Shown here: piece by piece, positions 10,791-19,417 of the stretch
Layout: each line of letters starts with the position of its first letter
Position numbering within the stretch: the first letter of the stretch is position 1
Assembly: GCA_963697205.1 (NCBI GenBank)
Contig: CAVONB010000001.1
Location: forward strand, 111,685 to 175,684
DNA from: CAVONB01 sp963697205
Lineage (GTDB): Bacteria > Pseudomonadota > Alphaproteobacteria > Rhizobiales > Hyphomicrobiaceae
DNA length: 64,000 nt
Reading direction: 5' to 3'
The notes under the pieces: generated by a model
The model's database searches: none
Told to the model about the DNA's origin: nothing
The model's input: only the letters and a program-made list of their open reading frames with translations
Program-made: the position numbers and the translations under genes

Positions 10791-10841
10791 AAGCTTTCGG
10801 TGCTGGCGCGCCGGCCATTCCCATACGGCAGAGCTTCAGGC

Positions 10842-12209
10842 CTACTTGCTGCTCGCCTCGAGAACGTCCTCGAAAGTTCTCATGCCCGTCGTCTGGGCGT
10901 TGACGAGCACGGCCATGTTGCCTGGCTTGTGCTCGTTTCGGCGCATGCGCATGTGCGCCTTGGGGATCTGTGCCCAGGAGAACACCTCCGACATGCACGG
11001 GTCGATGCGGCGCTCCACGACCAACTTGTTGGCGGCGGCAGCCTGCTTGAGGTTGGCAAAGTGGGAGCCCTGTACGCGCTTCTGGTGCATCCACAGATAG
11101 CGCGCGTCCATGGTCAGGTTGTAGCCCGACGTGCCGGCGCAGATGACGACCATGCCGCCGCGCTTGACCACCTGCACGGAGACTGGGAACGTCGCCTCGC
11201 CGGGGTGCTCGAAGACGATATCGACGTTGACGCCCTTGCCGGTGATGTCCCAGATCGCCTTGCCGAAGCCGCGCATCTCTTTGAGCCAGGCATTGTATTC
11301 GGCCGTGTTGACCTTCGGCAGTTGGCCCCAGCAGTTGAACTTCTTGCGGTTGATGACCCCGCGTGCGCCGAGCTGTCGGACGAAGTCGATCTTGTCGTCC
11401 TCAGACACCACGCCGATGGCGTTGGCGCCGGACGTCGCGCACAGCTGCACGGCGAAGGAGCCGAGGCCGCCGGAGGCGCCCCAGACGAGCACGTTGTCGC
11501 CGGGCTGCAGCTCGTGGCCCTTGTGGCCGAACAGCATGCGATAAGCGGTGGCGAGGGTGAGCGTGTAACAGGCGCTCTCCTCCCAGGTGAGGTGCTGGGG
11601 ACGCGGCATGAGCTGGCGGTCCTGCACGCGCGTGAACTGGGAGAACGAGCCGTCCGGCGTCTCGTAGCCCCAGATGCGCTGGGACGGCGACAGCATGGGG
11701 TCGCCGCCGTTGCACTCCTCGTCGTCGCCGTCGTCCTGGTTGCAATGGATGACGACCTCGTCGCCGACCTTCCAGCGTTTCACCTTGGAGCCGACCGCCC
11801 AGACGATGCCAGAGGCGTCGGAGCCGGCGATGTGGAAGGGATGCTTGTGGACGTCGCGGATCGGGGAGATCGGTGTGCCGAGGGCCGCCCAGACGCCGTT
11901 GTAGTTGACGCCGGCGGCCATCACGAGGACGAGCACGTCGTGGCTGTCGAGCTCCCAGGTCGGCACGACCTCGAGCTGCATGGCAGTGTCGGGCTCGCCG
12001 TGGCGCTCCTCGCGGATGGTCCAGGCATGCATCTGCTTGGGCACATGACCCAGCGGGGGGATCTCGCCGATGTCGTAGAGGTCCTTTGCCAGCTGGACAT
12101 GTGCCGGGGCGGCGACGCCGGCATTGGCGGAGGCGGCGGTCGGCAGCACCGTGACGTTGTCCCTGGGCTTGGCGGGGGCGGACTTGGACGAGGCGGTGCG
12201 TTTCGGCAT
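10842..12209 (-). CDS. ccr: Crotonyl-CoA carboxylase/reductase
   Basis: This 455-residue medium-chain dehydrogenase/reductase starts at the ATG at 12209. It performs reductive carboxylation of crotonyl-CoA with CO2 and NADPH to ethylmalonyl-CoA, the committed step of the ethylmalonyl-CoA pathway for C2 assimilation. Visible landmarks are the N-terminal KDLYDIGEIPPLGHVPKQM, the Ccr-type insert GDEVVIHCNQDDGDDEECNGGDPM, the nucleotide-binding VWGASGGLGSFAVQL and the region FEHPGEATFPVSV. The gene is divergent from two small membrane genes and the ethylmalonyl-CoA mutase, which acts two steps later. A 17-base motif at 12244-12260, 35 bp upstream of the start, recurs upstream of ecm and suggests common control. 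Confidence 0.95.
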   Translation of the reverse strand: MPKRTASSKSAPAKPRDNVTVLPTAASANAGVAAPAHVQLAKDLYDIGEIPPLGHVPKQMHAWTIREERHGEPDTAMQLEVVPTWELDSHDVLVLVMAAGVNYNGVWAALGTPISPIRDVHKHPFHIAGSDASGIVWAVGSKVKRWKVGDEVVIHCNQDDGDDEECNGGDPMLSPSQRIWGYETPDGSFSQFTRVQDRQLMPRPQHLTWEESACYTLTLATAYRMLFGHKGHELQPGDNVLVWGASGGLGSFAVQLCATSGANAIGVVSEDDKIDFVRQLGARGVINRKKFNCWGQLPKVNTAEYNAWLKEMRGFGKAIWDITGKGVNVDIVFEHPGEATFPVSVQVVKRGGMVVICAGTSGYNLTMDARYLWMHQKRVQGSHFANLKQAAAANKLVVERRIDPCMSEVFSWAQIPKAHMRMRRNEHKPGNMAVLVNAQTTGMRTFEDVLEASSK

Positions 12210-12243
12210 GAGGGGTCTCCCAGGGAATCGAGCAGCCGGTCGG

Positions 12244-12260
12244 CATATTGCACTGCGGCA
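12244..12260. promoter_or_regulatory. Candidate operator upstream of ccr
   Basis: CATATTGCACTGCGGCA lies 35 bp before the ccr start codon. It matches 15 of 17 positions of the site at 13285-13301 in front of ecm. TGC...GCA-type sites are known targets of PhaR-like regulators in alphaproteobacteria; that assignment is inference. Confidence 0.4.
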
Positions 12261-12416
12261 GCATCGCCGCACAGTTGGCCTTTCGTTTCAAGTCAATTTT
12301 GCAGCGCACAACCGCTCCGGTAGTCCCCCGGCTGCAAGACGGTCGTGACGCGGCGGGCGTAGAAATACGTAAAGATACCTATGCTAAGGTTGACCAAGGT
12401 CAACCTCCGACGTGTC

Positions 12417-12791
12417 ATGATCGACGCCATCGCCTCGGCTCTTTCGCTTCATCCCAGCGCCTTGATGACGCTCTGGGTTATGGCCGCTGTTTGCGGTTTC
12501 CTCATCAGCCAGCATCTGGAGCGCTTTCACGAGTCGGTGCTGGCATATCTGGGGCTGGCCGGTGCGGGTTATGTGGCCAACCTGGTTTGGGAAGCTCTGG
12601 AATTTCAGGTGCTTGAAAGCGAGGATCTCGACGCGGTCCTGGCGACGACGATCGGCATCTGCGCGGGCGTCGCTATCGTGGTGCGGATCAACACGTTGGT
12701 TCGGGGGCTTGCCGATGCCGCGCCAAGGTCTCCGCCAAGATCCGGGCCAAGATCCGGGCGGCCACTGCCGACGCGCAGGGGCGTCCCTTAA
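12417..12791 (+). CDS. Small membrane protein, paralogue of the next gene
   Basis: From the ATG at 12417 the protein has 124 residues. Two clear membrane segments are visible (about ALMTLWVMAAVCGFLIS and ATTIGICAGVAIVV), plus a weaker one around LGLAGAGYVAN. The tail is arginine/proline-rich. An upstream ATG at 12381 exists, but alignment with the following gene (MIDAIA against MIDDIA) supports 12417. The two proteins align along their length: both have the cgF(L/M) segment near residue 25 and a (D/E)LDA(V/I)(L/V)ATT(I/V)G block. The family is not recognised. It lies between ccr and ecm, divergent from ccr, so a role tied to that pathway is possible but unproven. Confidence 0.7.
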   Translation: MIDAIASALSLHPSALMTLWVMAAVCGFLISQHLERFHESVLAYLGLAGAGYVANLVWEALEFQVLESEDLDAVLATTIGICAGVAIVVRINTLVRGLADAAPRSPPRSGPRSGRPLPTRRGVP

Positions 12792-12863
12792 CGGGATATT
12801 AACGCCATTCCGGCATGATTGCGAAGCTGCTCGGAATCCGCCTGCGCCTGGAGGCCTACCGCC

Positions 12864-13223
12864 ATGATCGACGATATCGCTCATATGCTGGAGCTTTCGC
12901 CGTTCGCGCTTGTCACCATGACCATGATGTGTCTGATCTGCGGCTTCATGGTCGGGCAGTTGCAGGATTCCGTTCCGGGCATGCTGGCGAGCTACGCGGG
13001 TATCTTCGGCTGCGGGCTGCTCGGCAACACGATCGCGCGGAAATTCGAGCTCTTCTTCCTGGGCAACAAGGAACTCGACGCGATCGTGGCGACCACGGTC
13101 GGGTTGATCTGCGGGGTGGTTCTCTTCACGGCTATCAAGCTGACATTGACGGTGGTCTACGGGTCGACCCGCCATATCCCCAAGACCGACGACGAGGCCG
13201 TGCGCTCCATCTCCAACGGCTGA
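12864..13223 (+). CDS. Small membrane protein, paralogue of the previous gene
   Basis: The ATG at 12864 is preceded by a GGAGG ribosome site and gives 119 residues. Hydrophobic segments lie at about LVTMTMMCLICGFMVG, YAGIFGCGLLG and AIVATTVGLICGVVLFTAI. A charged KFELFFLGNKELDAI region lies between the last two. It is clearly related to the gene just upstream, which indicates a tandem duplication followed by divergence. The family is not recognised. The arrangement ccr < > small gene, small gene, ecm suggests co-transcription toward ecm, with 185 bases before the mutase start. Confidence 0.75.
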   Translation: MIDDIAHMLELSPFALVTMTMMCLICGFMVGQLQDSVPGMLASYAGIFGCGLLGNTIARKFELFFLGNKELDAIVATTVGLICGVVLFTAIKLTLTVVYGSTRHIPKTDDEAVRSISNG

Positions 13224-13284
13224 AACCGGCGGCCGGCGCCAGCGTTCACCTTCAGCGCGGCCCAGGCCGCTCTCGCACCAAAGC

Positions 13285-13301
13285 CATATTGCATTGCGGT
13301 A
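13285..13301. promoter_or_regulatory. Candidate operator upstream of ecm
   Basis: CATATTGCATTGCGGTA lies 108 bp before the ecm start and matches the ccr site at 15 of 17 positions. Both copies read in the same orientation on the plus strand although the genes face opposite ways, so the protein site would have to work in either direction. Confidence 0.4.
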
Positions 13302-13408
13302 TCACTCGGCTAACGTCTGAGCCGGGGTCGCGTCCGTGCGCCACCTCCAGGTCCGCCGTGGACGTCACCGTCTGCCGGGCAAGGGCCGTCTGGGCGAAGG
13401 GGTGCGAC

Positions 13409-15467
13409 ATGGCCAAATCGAAGACGCCGGGTTCAACGAAGAGCGCGGGCCAGGGCGCCGCCCGCAAAGCCGGGACGGTTGACGGGGCGCGGGCGGCGGA
13501 CGCCAGCGGGCGGGACCGGCCGTGGATTATCCGCACCTATGCCGGGCACTCGACGGCGGCGGACTCCAACAAGCTCTACCGGAGCAATCTCGCTAAGGGC
13601 CAGACGGGGCTGTCGATCGCGTTCGATCTGCCGACGCAGACCGGCTACGACAGCGACCACGAGCTGGCGCGAGGGGAAGTAGGCAAGGTCGGCGTGCCGA
13701 TCTCGCACCGGGGCGATATGACGGCGCTGCTTGAGGGCATCCCGCTTGCCGAGATGAACACGTCGATGACGATCAACGCGACGGCCGCTTGGCTGTTGGC
13801 GCTATACGTGGCGGTGGCCGACCAGCAGGGTGCGCCGCGCCCGTCGCTGACGGGGACGATCCAGAACGACATCATCAAGGAGTACCTGTCGCGGGGGACC
13901 TACGTGTTCCCGCCGGCGCCGTCGCTCAGGCTGATCAAGGATACGATCGTGTTCTCGTACGCGGAGATGCCGAAGTGGAACCCGACCAACGTGTGCTCCT
14001 ATCATCTGCAGGAGGCGGGGGCGACGCCCGTGCAGGAGCTCGCCTATGCGCTGGCGACGGCGATCGCGGTGCTCGACACGGTGAAGGCGTCGGGCGAGAT
14101 CGCGCCCGATGCGTTCGGCGCAGTGGTCGGGCGTATCTCGTTCTTCGTCAATGCGGGGCTCAGGTTCGTCACCGAGATCTGCAAGATGCGCGCGTTCGCG
14201 GAGCTGTGGGACGAGATCACGCGTGAACGGTATGGCGTCACGGACGACAAGCATCGCCTGTTCCGCTACGGCGTGCAGGTGAACTCGCTCGGTCTGACGG
14301 AGAGCCAGCCGGAGAACAACGTCTATCGCATTCTGATCGAGATGCTGGCGGTGACGTTGTCGAAGCGGGCGCGGGCGCGCGCGGTGCAGCTGCCGGCGTG
14401 GAACGAGGCGCTTGGGCTGCCGCGGCCGTGGGACCAGCAATGGTCGCTGAGGATGCAGCAGATCCTCGCCTACGAGACGGACCTGCTCGAGTATGGCGAC
14501 ATCTTCGACGGCTCGCGGGAGATCGACCGGAAGGTCGCCGAACTCAAGGCCCAGGCCAAGGCCGAACTCGCCGCGATCGACGCCATGGGCGGCGCGGTGG
14601 CGGCCATCGACACGATGAAGCGGCGGCTGGTCGAGAGCAATATGCAACGGCTGGCCAGGATCGAGACGGGCGAGCAGGTCGTCGTCGGCGTCAACCGCTG
14701 GACGGAGAGCGAGGCGTCGCCGCTTTCAGCGGGCGAAGGCGCGATCCAGGTGGTTGATCCCAAAGTCGAGGCGGAGCAGATCGGCAGGCTCGCGGCGTGG
14801 CGCGCGGAGCGGGACGGCAAGGCGGCTGCGGCGGCGCTGGTCGAACTGGAGCGCGCGGCGAAAGAAGGGCGCAACGTGATGGAGCCGTCGATCGCGTGCG
14901 CGAAGGCGGGCGTGACGACCGGCGAGTGGGGCACGACGCTGCAGGCGCGTGTTCGGCGAATACCGCGCGCCGACCGGTGTCGGCGGTGCGACGCGGGCGG
15001 CGCGCGAGGACCTGGCAGCCGTGCGCGGTGAGGTGGAGGCGGCGTCGGCCAGGCTCGGTCGCCGGATCAAGCTTCTGGTCGGCAAGCCGGGGCTCGACGG
15101 GCATTCCAATGGCGCCGAGCAGATCGCGGTCAGGGCGCGCGATTGCGGCATGGACGTCGTCTACGAGGGCATTCGGCTGACGCCGGCGCAGATCGTGCGC
15201 GCGGCGCGCGACGAGAGCGTGCACGTGGTCGGGCTGTCGATCCTGTCGGGCAGCCACGTGCCGCTGGTGCGCGACGTGTTGGAGCGGATGCGCGCGGAAG
15301 GCATCGACGACGTGCCGGTGGTGGTCGGCGGCATCATTCCGACGGAGGATGCCGCGACGCTGAAAGCGATGGGTGTCGCGGCGGTCTACACGCCGAAGGA
15401 CTTCCAGCTGACCGAGATCATGCGCGACATCGTGCGACTGGTGGATGCGGCGCCGAAGGCGGCGTGA
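13409..15467 (+). CDS. ecm: Ethylmalonyl-CoA mutase (B12-dependent), one frameshift
   Basis: The start ATG is at 13409; the open frame extends 594 bases further upstream without a credible start. Residues 1-40 are a basic leader. The substrate-binding barrel follows, with RTYAGHSTAADSNKLYRSNL and the LSIAFDLPTQTGYDSDH block characteristic of acyl-CoA mutases. The C-terminal cobalamin domain shows KPGLDGHSNGAEQI, the DxHxxG motif whose histidine ligates B12. The two parts are in different frames: a one-base shift near 14950, just before FGEYRAPTGV. Total length is about 685 residues, normal for Ecm. It isomerises ethylmalonyl-CoA to methylsuccinyl-CoA. It resembles methylmalonyl-CoA mutase, but the short single-chain form and its place beside ccr favour Ecm. 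Confidence 0.9.
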
Positions 15468-15640
15468 GATCCGGGTATTCCGACGCCGAGCGACGGAAAA
15501 CTCGGTCGCCAACACCGCATCTCCACAGGAAGTGGCCATTCGCGTCTTGGGGTTCTGGGGTGGTAGTCGGACGCCGGATGGGTCGTTAGCATTTGACCAA
15601 AAGGTGGTCGCGAGCGTTAGGGCGCATTCTCGGCTTGCAG

Positions 15641-16393
15641 CTATTCGGCGGCACCGGGCAGACCAACTGAGCCTTCCAATAGCTCTTTGAGCCAACGACA
15701 GCCGTCAGCCAAATGGCTGAAGTGCTGATAAGTCATCGCACCGTAGGAAAACGGATCGAGGATCAGAACGATCAGTCGGAAGTCGTCAAGGGTCGCGGAA
15801 ACACTCGCTGGGTAGTGTGCAAGAAGACTTTCGCGCATGTCTGCGGGCATGGCGACGAACTGGGCGGCGAATGCTGCATACTCCGCGACGAGGATGTTGG
15901 TTGGCCTGCCGGCGAGCCAGTCGTGGACGATGGCGTGAGCCATCTCGTGCACAATAATGCTCTTGTAGAACGTTAGGCGATCTAATTCTCGAAGCGCTGT
16001 ATGACCTTTCATGAGGGTCTCTGCTTCGGAGATATGAGTGATGTGCAATGTGCGTGATGCGATTTCGAACGCGCCAAACACGGGAAGGTCCCAGAGGCTT
16101 ACGCTCCCTTCGTGAATGACAATGCGTAGCCCCTTGCCGTCATGGATGCCACAGTGAGCGAGCGTCGCAACTGCTGTCGCTGCGGCATCGCAAACGGCAT
16201 CGATCGTCGTTGAATCGGCGGCTTCCACGAAGGTGCCGGTCATTGCGCATTCACGGCTGGATGAGGCGGCCGGGTTTCCGAGGCAGGAGAAGAGGGTGAG
16301 ACTGATGAAGGCAAGGCTGGCGCTGCCGACATTCCGCCGAATGAGCTCAAGTCCGCGCTGGATCTCAAATAGCGGCCTGCGACATAAGCTCAT
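15641..16393 (-). CDS. Secreted HExxH metallopeptidase-like protein
   Basis: About 250 residues. The ATG at 16393 has an AGAAGGA site nine bases upstream; another ATG at 16402 is too close to it. The N-terminus has a hydrophobic segment ending FISLTLFSCLG, a possible lipobox with cysteine. The centre holds KSIIVHEMAHAIVHDW, a zincin-type HExxH motif, followed 20-25 residues later by an acidic VAEYAAFAAQF that could supply the third zinc ligand. A family name is not recalled with certainty. Likely a periplasmic zinc-dependent hydrolase or a degenerate relative. It stands alone, 174 bases after ecm and convergent with it. Confidence 0.7.
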   Translation of the reverse strand: MSLCRRPLFEIQRGLELIRRNVGSASLAFISLTLFSCLGNPAASSSRECAMTGTFVEAADSTTIDAVCDAAATAVATLAHCGIHDGKGLRIVIHEGSVSLWDLPVFGAFEIASRTLHITHISEAETLMKGHTALRELDRLTFYKSIIVHEMAHAIVHDWLAGRPTNILVAEYAAFAAQFVAMPADMRESLLAHYPASVSATLDDFRLIVLILDPFSYGAMTYQHFSHLADGCRWLKELLEGSVGLPGAAE

Positions 16394-16651
16394 GGACCGC
16401 ATTCCTTCTCGCCGCTGAGATCAATTGCTGTCGGATGGGTACACCCTACCAATCAGTCGAAGTTGCACGCTCATTTGGGCAGTTCACGCGCCAGGCACCT
16501 CGTATGCCTTGATGGCGGTCAATTGGAACACATAGGCTCTCAGCGTTCAGTGCTGCGTGTCGGTGTCTCAGTGCCTGCTCGCGGCCGTGCCATTCGGGCT
16601 CTGACAGGTCACTAGATCGAAACGATGGAGGCGCTGGCTGCCGCACGCTCA

Positions 16652-16825
16652 TTGCGGGCGAGGCTTGCCACAATCCGTGCTCGACCGCGGGTGGTGTTCC
16701 GGCGACAATGGCAGGGAACAAACGTCCATTCAGGAGGGCCTCGCATGGAACGGGCACCGCGTACGGCTCAACGGGGGGAAGACTACGAGCGGGCCGCCGA
16801 GAAGGTGCGCGAGAACGGTCCCGCA
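16652..16825 (+). pseudogene. Truncated, decayed copy of the SDR gene at 19418
   Basis: About 100 bases up to and including the ribosome site and ATG (16745) match the region before the SDR start at 19325-19417 almost base for base. Then come the first eight codons (MERAPRTA against MARAARTA), a deletion of roughly 75 bases, and a block encoding DYERAAEKVRENGP that matches DCERVADEVRAIGP of the intact gene. After that the similarity ends, close to the 3' end of the anti-sigma gene. The remnant preserves reading frame but lacks the whole cofactor and catalytic core. Confidence 0.8.
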
Positions 16826-16869
16826 GCCTGCGGCAGCCAAAACGTGCGTGCCCAAGGTCTGCGCGGACG

Positions 16870-17613
16870 TCAGATCAGCGGTTTTTTTGCGAAGCCTTTT
16901 CCGATGATGGGGCCGGTCGGCTTGCCGGTGGGCGAGCCACCTGCGGGCTCGAGCGTGATCTCGTAGAGCTGATCCGGCGTAGGCGCGGGCAGCTCGGGGC
17001 CTTGGAGCGTCGTTGCGGTCACTGCGGGGAGCAGGCCCATCGAAACCGGACCGGTTGCAGGATCGGGAAGCGTCCACACCTGCAACGTGCGACCCGCCGG
17101 GACTTCAATGCGGCTGAGTGGCACGACGCGGATCTGCTGGCCTGCGTAGGCTTCGACGATGGATACCGGACGCGCCTGCGAATCGAGGAGTACGACCACA
17201 AATCGCGGCGAGTCCGGCCAGAGCGTGGACCATGCGGCGGCCGCGGCGATCACGGCGGCCACCGAGGCCGCGGCGAAGCCCTGCCAGAAACCGGCTCGGG
17301 AACGTGGGGCCGGCGGTATTGGTGCGCGCTCGGCCGCCTTGGCCTTGCGACGTGCCTCGATGTCAACCACGTTCGAGGTCGTGTCGAGGTTGCGTTCGAT
17401 CTGTTGCCAGAGGTCGGCAGAGGGCTGCACCGGGCGCGCCGTCGTATCGATTTCCAGGAAGCGCTCACGTGCCCGCCTCAGTGCATCGGCGAGCGCGGGA
17501 TCGCTTGCGATCCGGGTTTCCAACCGTTGGCGCTCGTCGGCGTCAAGGACGCCAAGCATGTACTCGCCAGCGAGGACGTCCAGATCTTCGTCCCTGTCGC
17601 CTGCGCCCGTCAT
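16870..17613 (-). CDS. Anti-sigma factor, RskA-like
   Basis: 247 residues from the ATG at 17613, which overlaps the stop of the upstream sigma gene as ATGA, so the two are translationally coupled. The N-terminal domain (EDLDVLAGEYMLGVLDADERQRLE) is the helical sigma-binding part of RskA-type anti-sigma factors. A single membrane span follows at about FAAASVAAVIAAAAAWSTLW. The C-terminal half is extracytoplasmic (RFVVVLLDSQARPVSI, RTLQVWTLPD, as in anti-sigma-K proteins). It should hold the ECF sigma factor inactive at the inner membrane until an envelope signal frees it. The longer open frame upstream is the antisense of sigma-coding sequence. Confidence 0.9.
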   Translation of the reverse strand: MTGAGDRDEDLDVLAGEYMLGVLDADERQRLETRIASDPALADALRRARERFLEIDTTARPVQPSADLWQQIERNLDTTSNVVDIEARRKAKAAERAPIPPAPRSRAGFWQGFAAASVAAVIAAAAAWSTLWPDSPRFVVVLLDSQARPVSIVEAYAGQQIRVVPLSRIEVPAGRTLQVWTLPDPATGPVSMGLLPAVTATTLQGPELPAPTPDQLYEITLEPAGGSPTGKPTGPIIGKGFAKKPLI

Positions 17614-18146
17614 GCCATGCAGTCCTTGAGTGCGGCTAGTCCCCGTTTTACCCACGATTTCACGGTGCCGAGCGGCACCCCGAGGCGGCCTGCGATCTCG
17701 CCATGCGAAAAGCCGGTGACATACGACATCAATACGCTTTCCCGCTTCTTGGCGTCGAGCCCTTCCAGGCACTGACGCAACCTGCTGGCGTGCGCGAGCT
17801 GCTCGAAGGCATCAGCAACAACCGCCCCGGCGTCGAGCGCATCGACCATGGTGTCGATGTCGGTCAGGTCCTCGCGCCGGCTGTCTCGTACGACATTCAA
17901 TGCGCGGTTGCGGACCACCGTATAGATCCATCCGCGTGCAGATCCGAGCGATGGGTCGAACGAGCCGGCCCGCTGCCAGATCGATATGAAGGCATCGTGG
18001 ACGACTTCCTCCGCCAGCTCGCGCCGGCGCACGATGCGCAGTGCGACCGCAACGAGACGGCCGACCTCTTCGTCATAGAGTCGCTTCAACGCCTTCCGGT
18101 CGCCCGCGGCGCAGGCTGCGAGCGCGCTCGCGTGATCGAACGTCAT
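17610..18146 (-). CDS. ECF (group IV) RNA polymerase sigma factor
   Basis: 178 residues from the ATG at 18146. Region 2 is seen as RLVAVALRIVRRRELAEEVVHDAFISIWQRAGSF with the downstream RGWIYTVVRNRALNVVRD. Region 4 is seen as GFSHGEIAGRLGVPLGTVKSWVKRGL, a helix-turn-helix for the -35 element. Spacing and pairing with an RskA-like anti-sigma factor fit the ECF sigma-K/RskA type. It is divergent from the DUF4394 gene across 255 bases, so that gene is a natural candidate target, as is the operon itself. The 105 in-frame codons upstream of this start have no coding character. Confidence 0.93.
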   Translation of the reverse strand: MTFDHASALAACAAGDRKALKRLYDEEVGRLVAVALRIVRRRELAEEVVHDAFISIWQRAGSFDPSLGSARGWIYTVVRNRALNVVRDSRREDLTDIDTMVDALDAGAVVADAFEQLAHASRLRQCLEGLDAKKRESVLMSYVTGFSHGEIAGRLGVPLGTVKSWVKRGLAALKDCMA

Positions 18147-18401
18147 TCGGCCGGGCCCTCTGGCGCGTCGATTGGCTTGTCTGTGATTATCTAACACGCG
18201 GGAACGGGCCCCGGATGCAGTCTGGGCCGCTTTCCGAATAATTTCTTGCCGGCGCTGCATCCAACCCGCCCGGCCCGCGTGTTCAGTCAGTACAGACGGC
18301 GGGGACGGCGCTGTAGGCCTCTCTCCCCCGAAGCTCCCGCCGCGGTCCTCGCCGTCTGTCGCGATGCTGTCAATTTGACTGACTGGAACGGAGGCATACC
18401 C

Positions 18402-19187
18402 ATGAAATCCTTCTCGATCCTTGCGACGGCCGCCCTGGCGCTCGCCGCGGGCACTGCCCACGCCCGAGCCGATCAGGCGGTGGCGCTCGTGGGCGACAAC
18501 ACGCTCGTCGTTATCGATCTGGCCAAGGCGAGTGCCACGAAAACGATCAAGGTGAGCGGCGTAAGCCGTCTGCTCGGCATCGACGTGCGGCCGTCGAACA
18601 AGTGGCTCTATGGTGTCAGCGCGGATGGCGCGGTGGTGACGATCGATCCAGCGAACGGGAAGTCAAAGAAGGTTTCCCAGCTCGAGACGATGCTGCAGGG
18701 CAACCCGACCTGGGCCATCGTCGACTTCAATCCGGCGGCAGACAAGCTGCGTTTCATGGGTGCCGACGGCACCAATCTGCGCGTCGATGTCGATACCGGT
18801 AAAGTAACCAAGGACGGCAGCCTCGCCTTCGAGCAGGGCGACATGCACCAAGGGGAAAAGCCAGCGATCGCGGCAGCTGCCTACACCAACTCGTTCGGCA
18901 AGCCGCAGAAGACGGCGATGTATGACATCGACGCGACCATCGGGGCGCTGGTCCAACAGACGAAGCCGAACGACGGCACGCTGAAGGCGATCGGCAAACT
19001 CGGCATTAAGAAAGCCAAGGTCTACGCGTTCGACGTGCATACCGGTGCCGACGGCAGCAACACCGCCTGGCTGGTCGCCGATAACGGGCTGCACAAGGTG
19101 ATGATGGACAGCGGCAAAGCGGAGATGGTCGGGAAGGTCAAGGGCGTCTCCGGCACGATCCGCGACATCGCAGTTCTCGGCAAATAA
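18402..19187 (+). CDS. Secreted DUF4394-domain protein
   Basis: 261 residues with a GGAGG ribosome site. Residues 1-23 are a signal peptide ending in AHARA. The mature part starts DQAVALVGDNTLVVIDLAKAS and contains repeated beta-strand units with VRPSNKWLYGVSADGAVVTIDP and ADKLRFMGADGTNLRVDVDTG, which match the DUF4394 beta-propeller-like fold. The function of the family is not known. Its position, divergent from an ECF sigma/anti-sigma pair, suggests control by that sigma factor. A strong hairpin 17 bases after the stop should end transcription. Confidence 0.85.
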   Translation: MKSFSILATAALALAAGTAHARADQAVALVGDNTLVVIDLAKASATKTIKVSGVSRLLGIDVRPSNKWLYGVSADGAVVTIDPANGKSKKVSQLETMLQGNPTWAIVDFNPAADKLRFMGADGTNLRVDVDTGKVTKDGSLAFEQGDMHQGEKPAIAAAAYTNSFGKPQKTAMYDIDATIGALVQQTKPNDGTLKAIGKLGIKKAKVYAFDVHTGADGSNTAWLVADNGLHKVMMDSGKAEMVGKVKGVSGTIRDIAVLGK

Positions 19188-19204
19188 TTGACACAGCAGC
19201 GGGG

Positions 19205-19237
19205 CAGGACGCCGGGCTTTGCGGACCCGGCGTCCTG
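19205..19237 (+). terminator. Hairpin terminator after the DUF4394 gene
   Basis: A perfect 12-bp stem (19205-19216 with 19226-19237), very GC-rich, encloses a nine-base loop and is followed by ACTTTGG. The T-run is short, so termination could be partial. Confidence 0.6.
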
Positions 19238-19417
19238 ACTTTGGTCTCAATGCGTCGGTTTGCCGTGAGGCCACATCCGCTTCGGACTTGCCAGCGGTTT
19301 GGGGCGTCCGGCGTGTCCGAACCGTTGCGGGCGAGGCTTGCCACCATCCGTGCTCGACCGCAGGCGGTGTTCCGGCGACAATGGCGGGGAACAAACGTCC
19401 AATCAGGAGGGCCTCGC

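Noticed and set aside
12815..13408. 198-codon N-terminal extension of ecm
   Set aside because: It covers the separate small membrane gene in another frame and has no family similarity; the true start is 13409.
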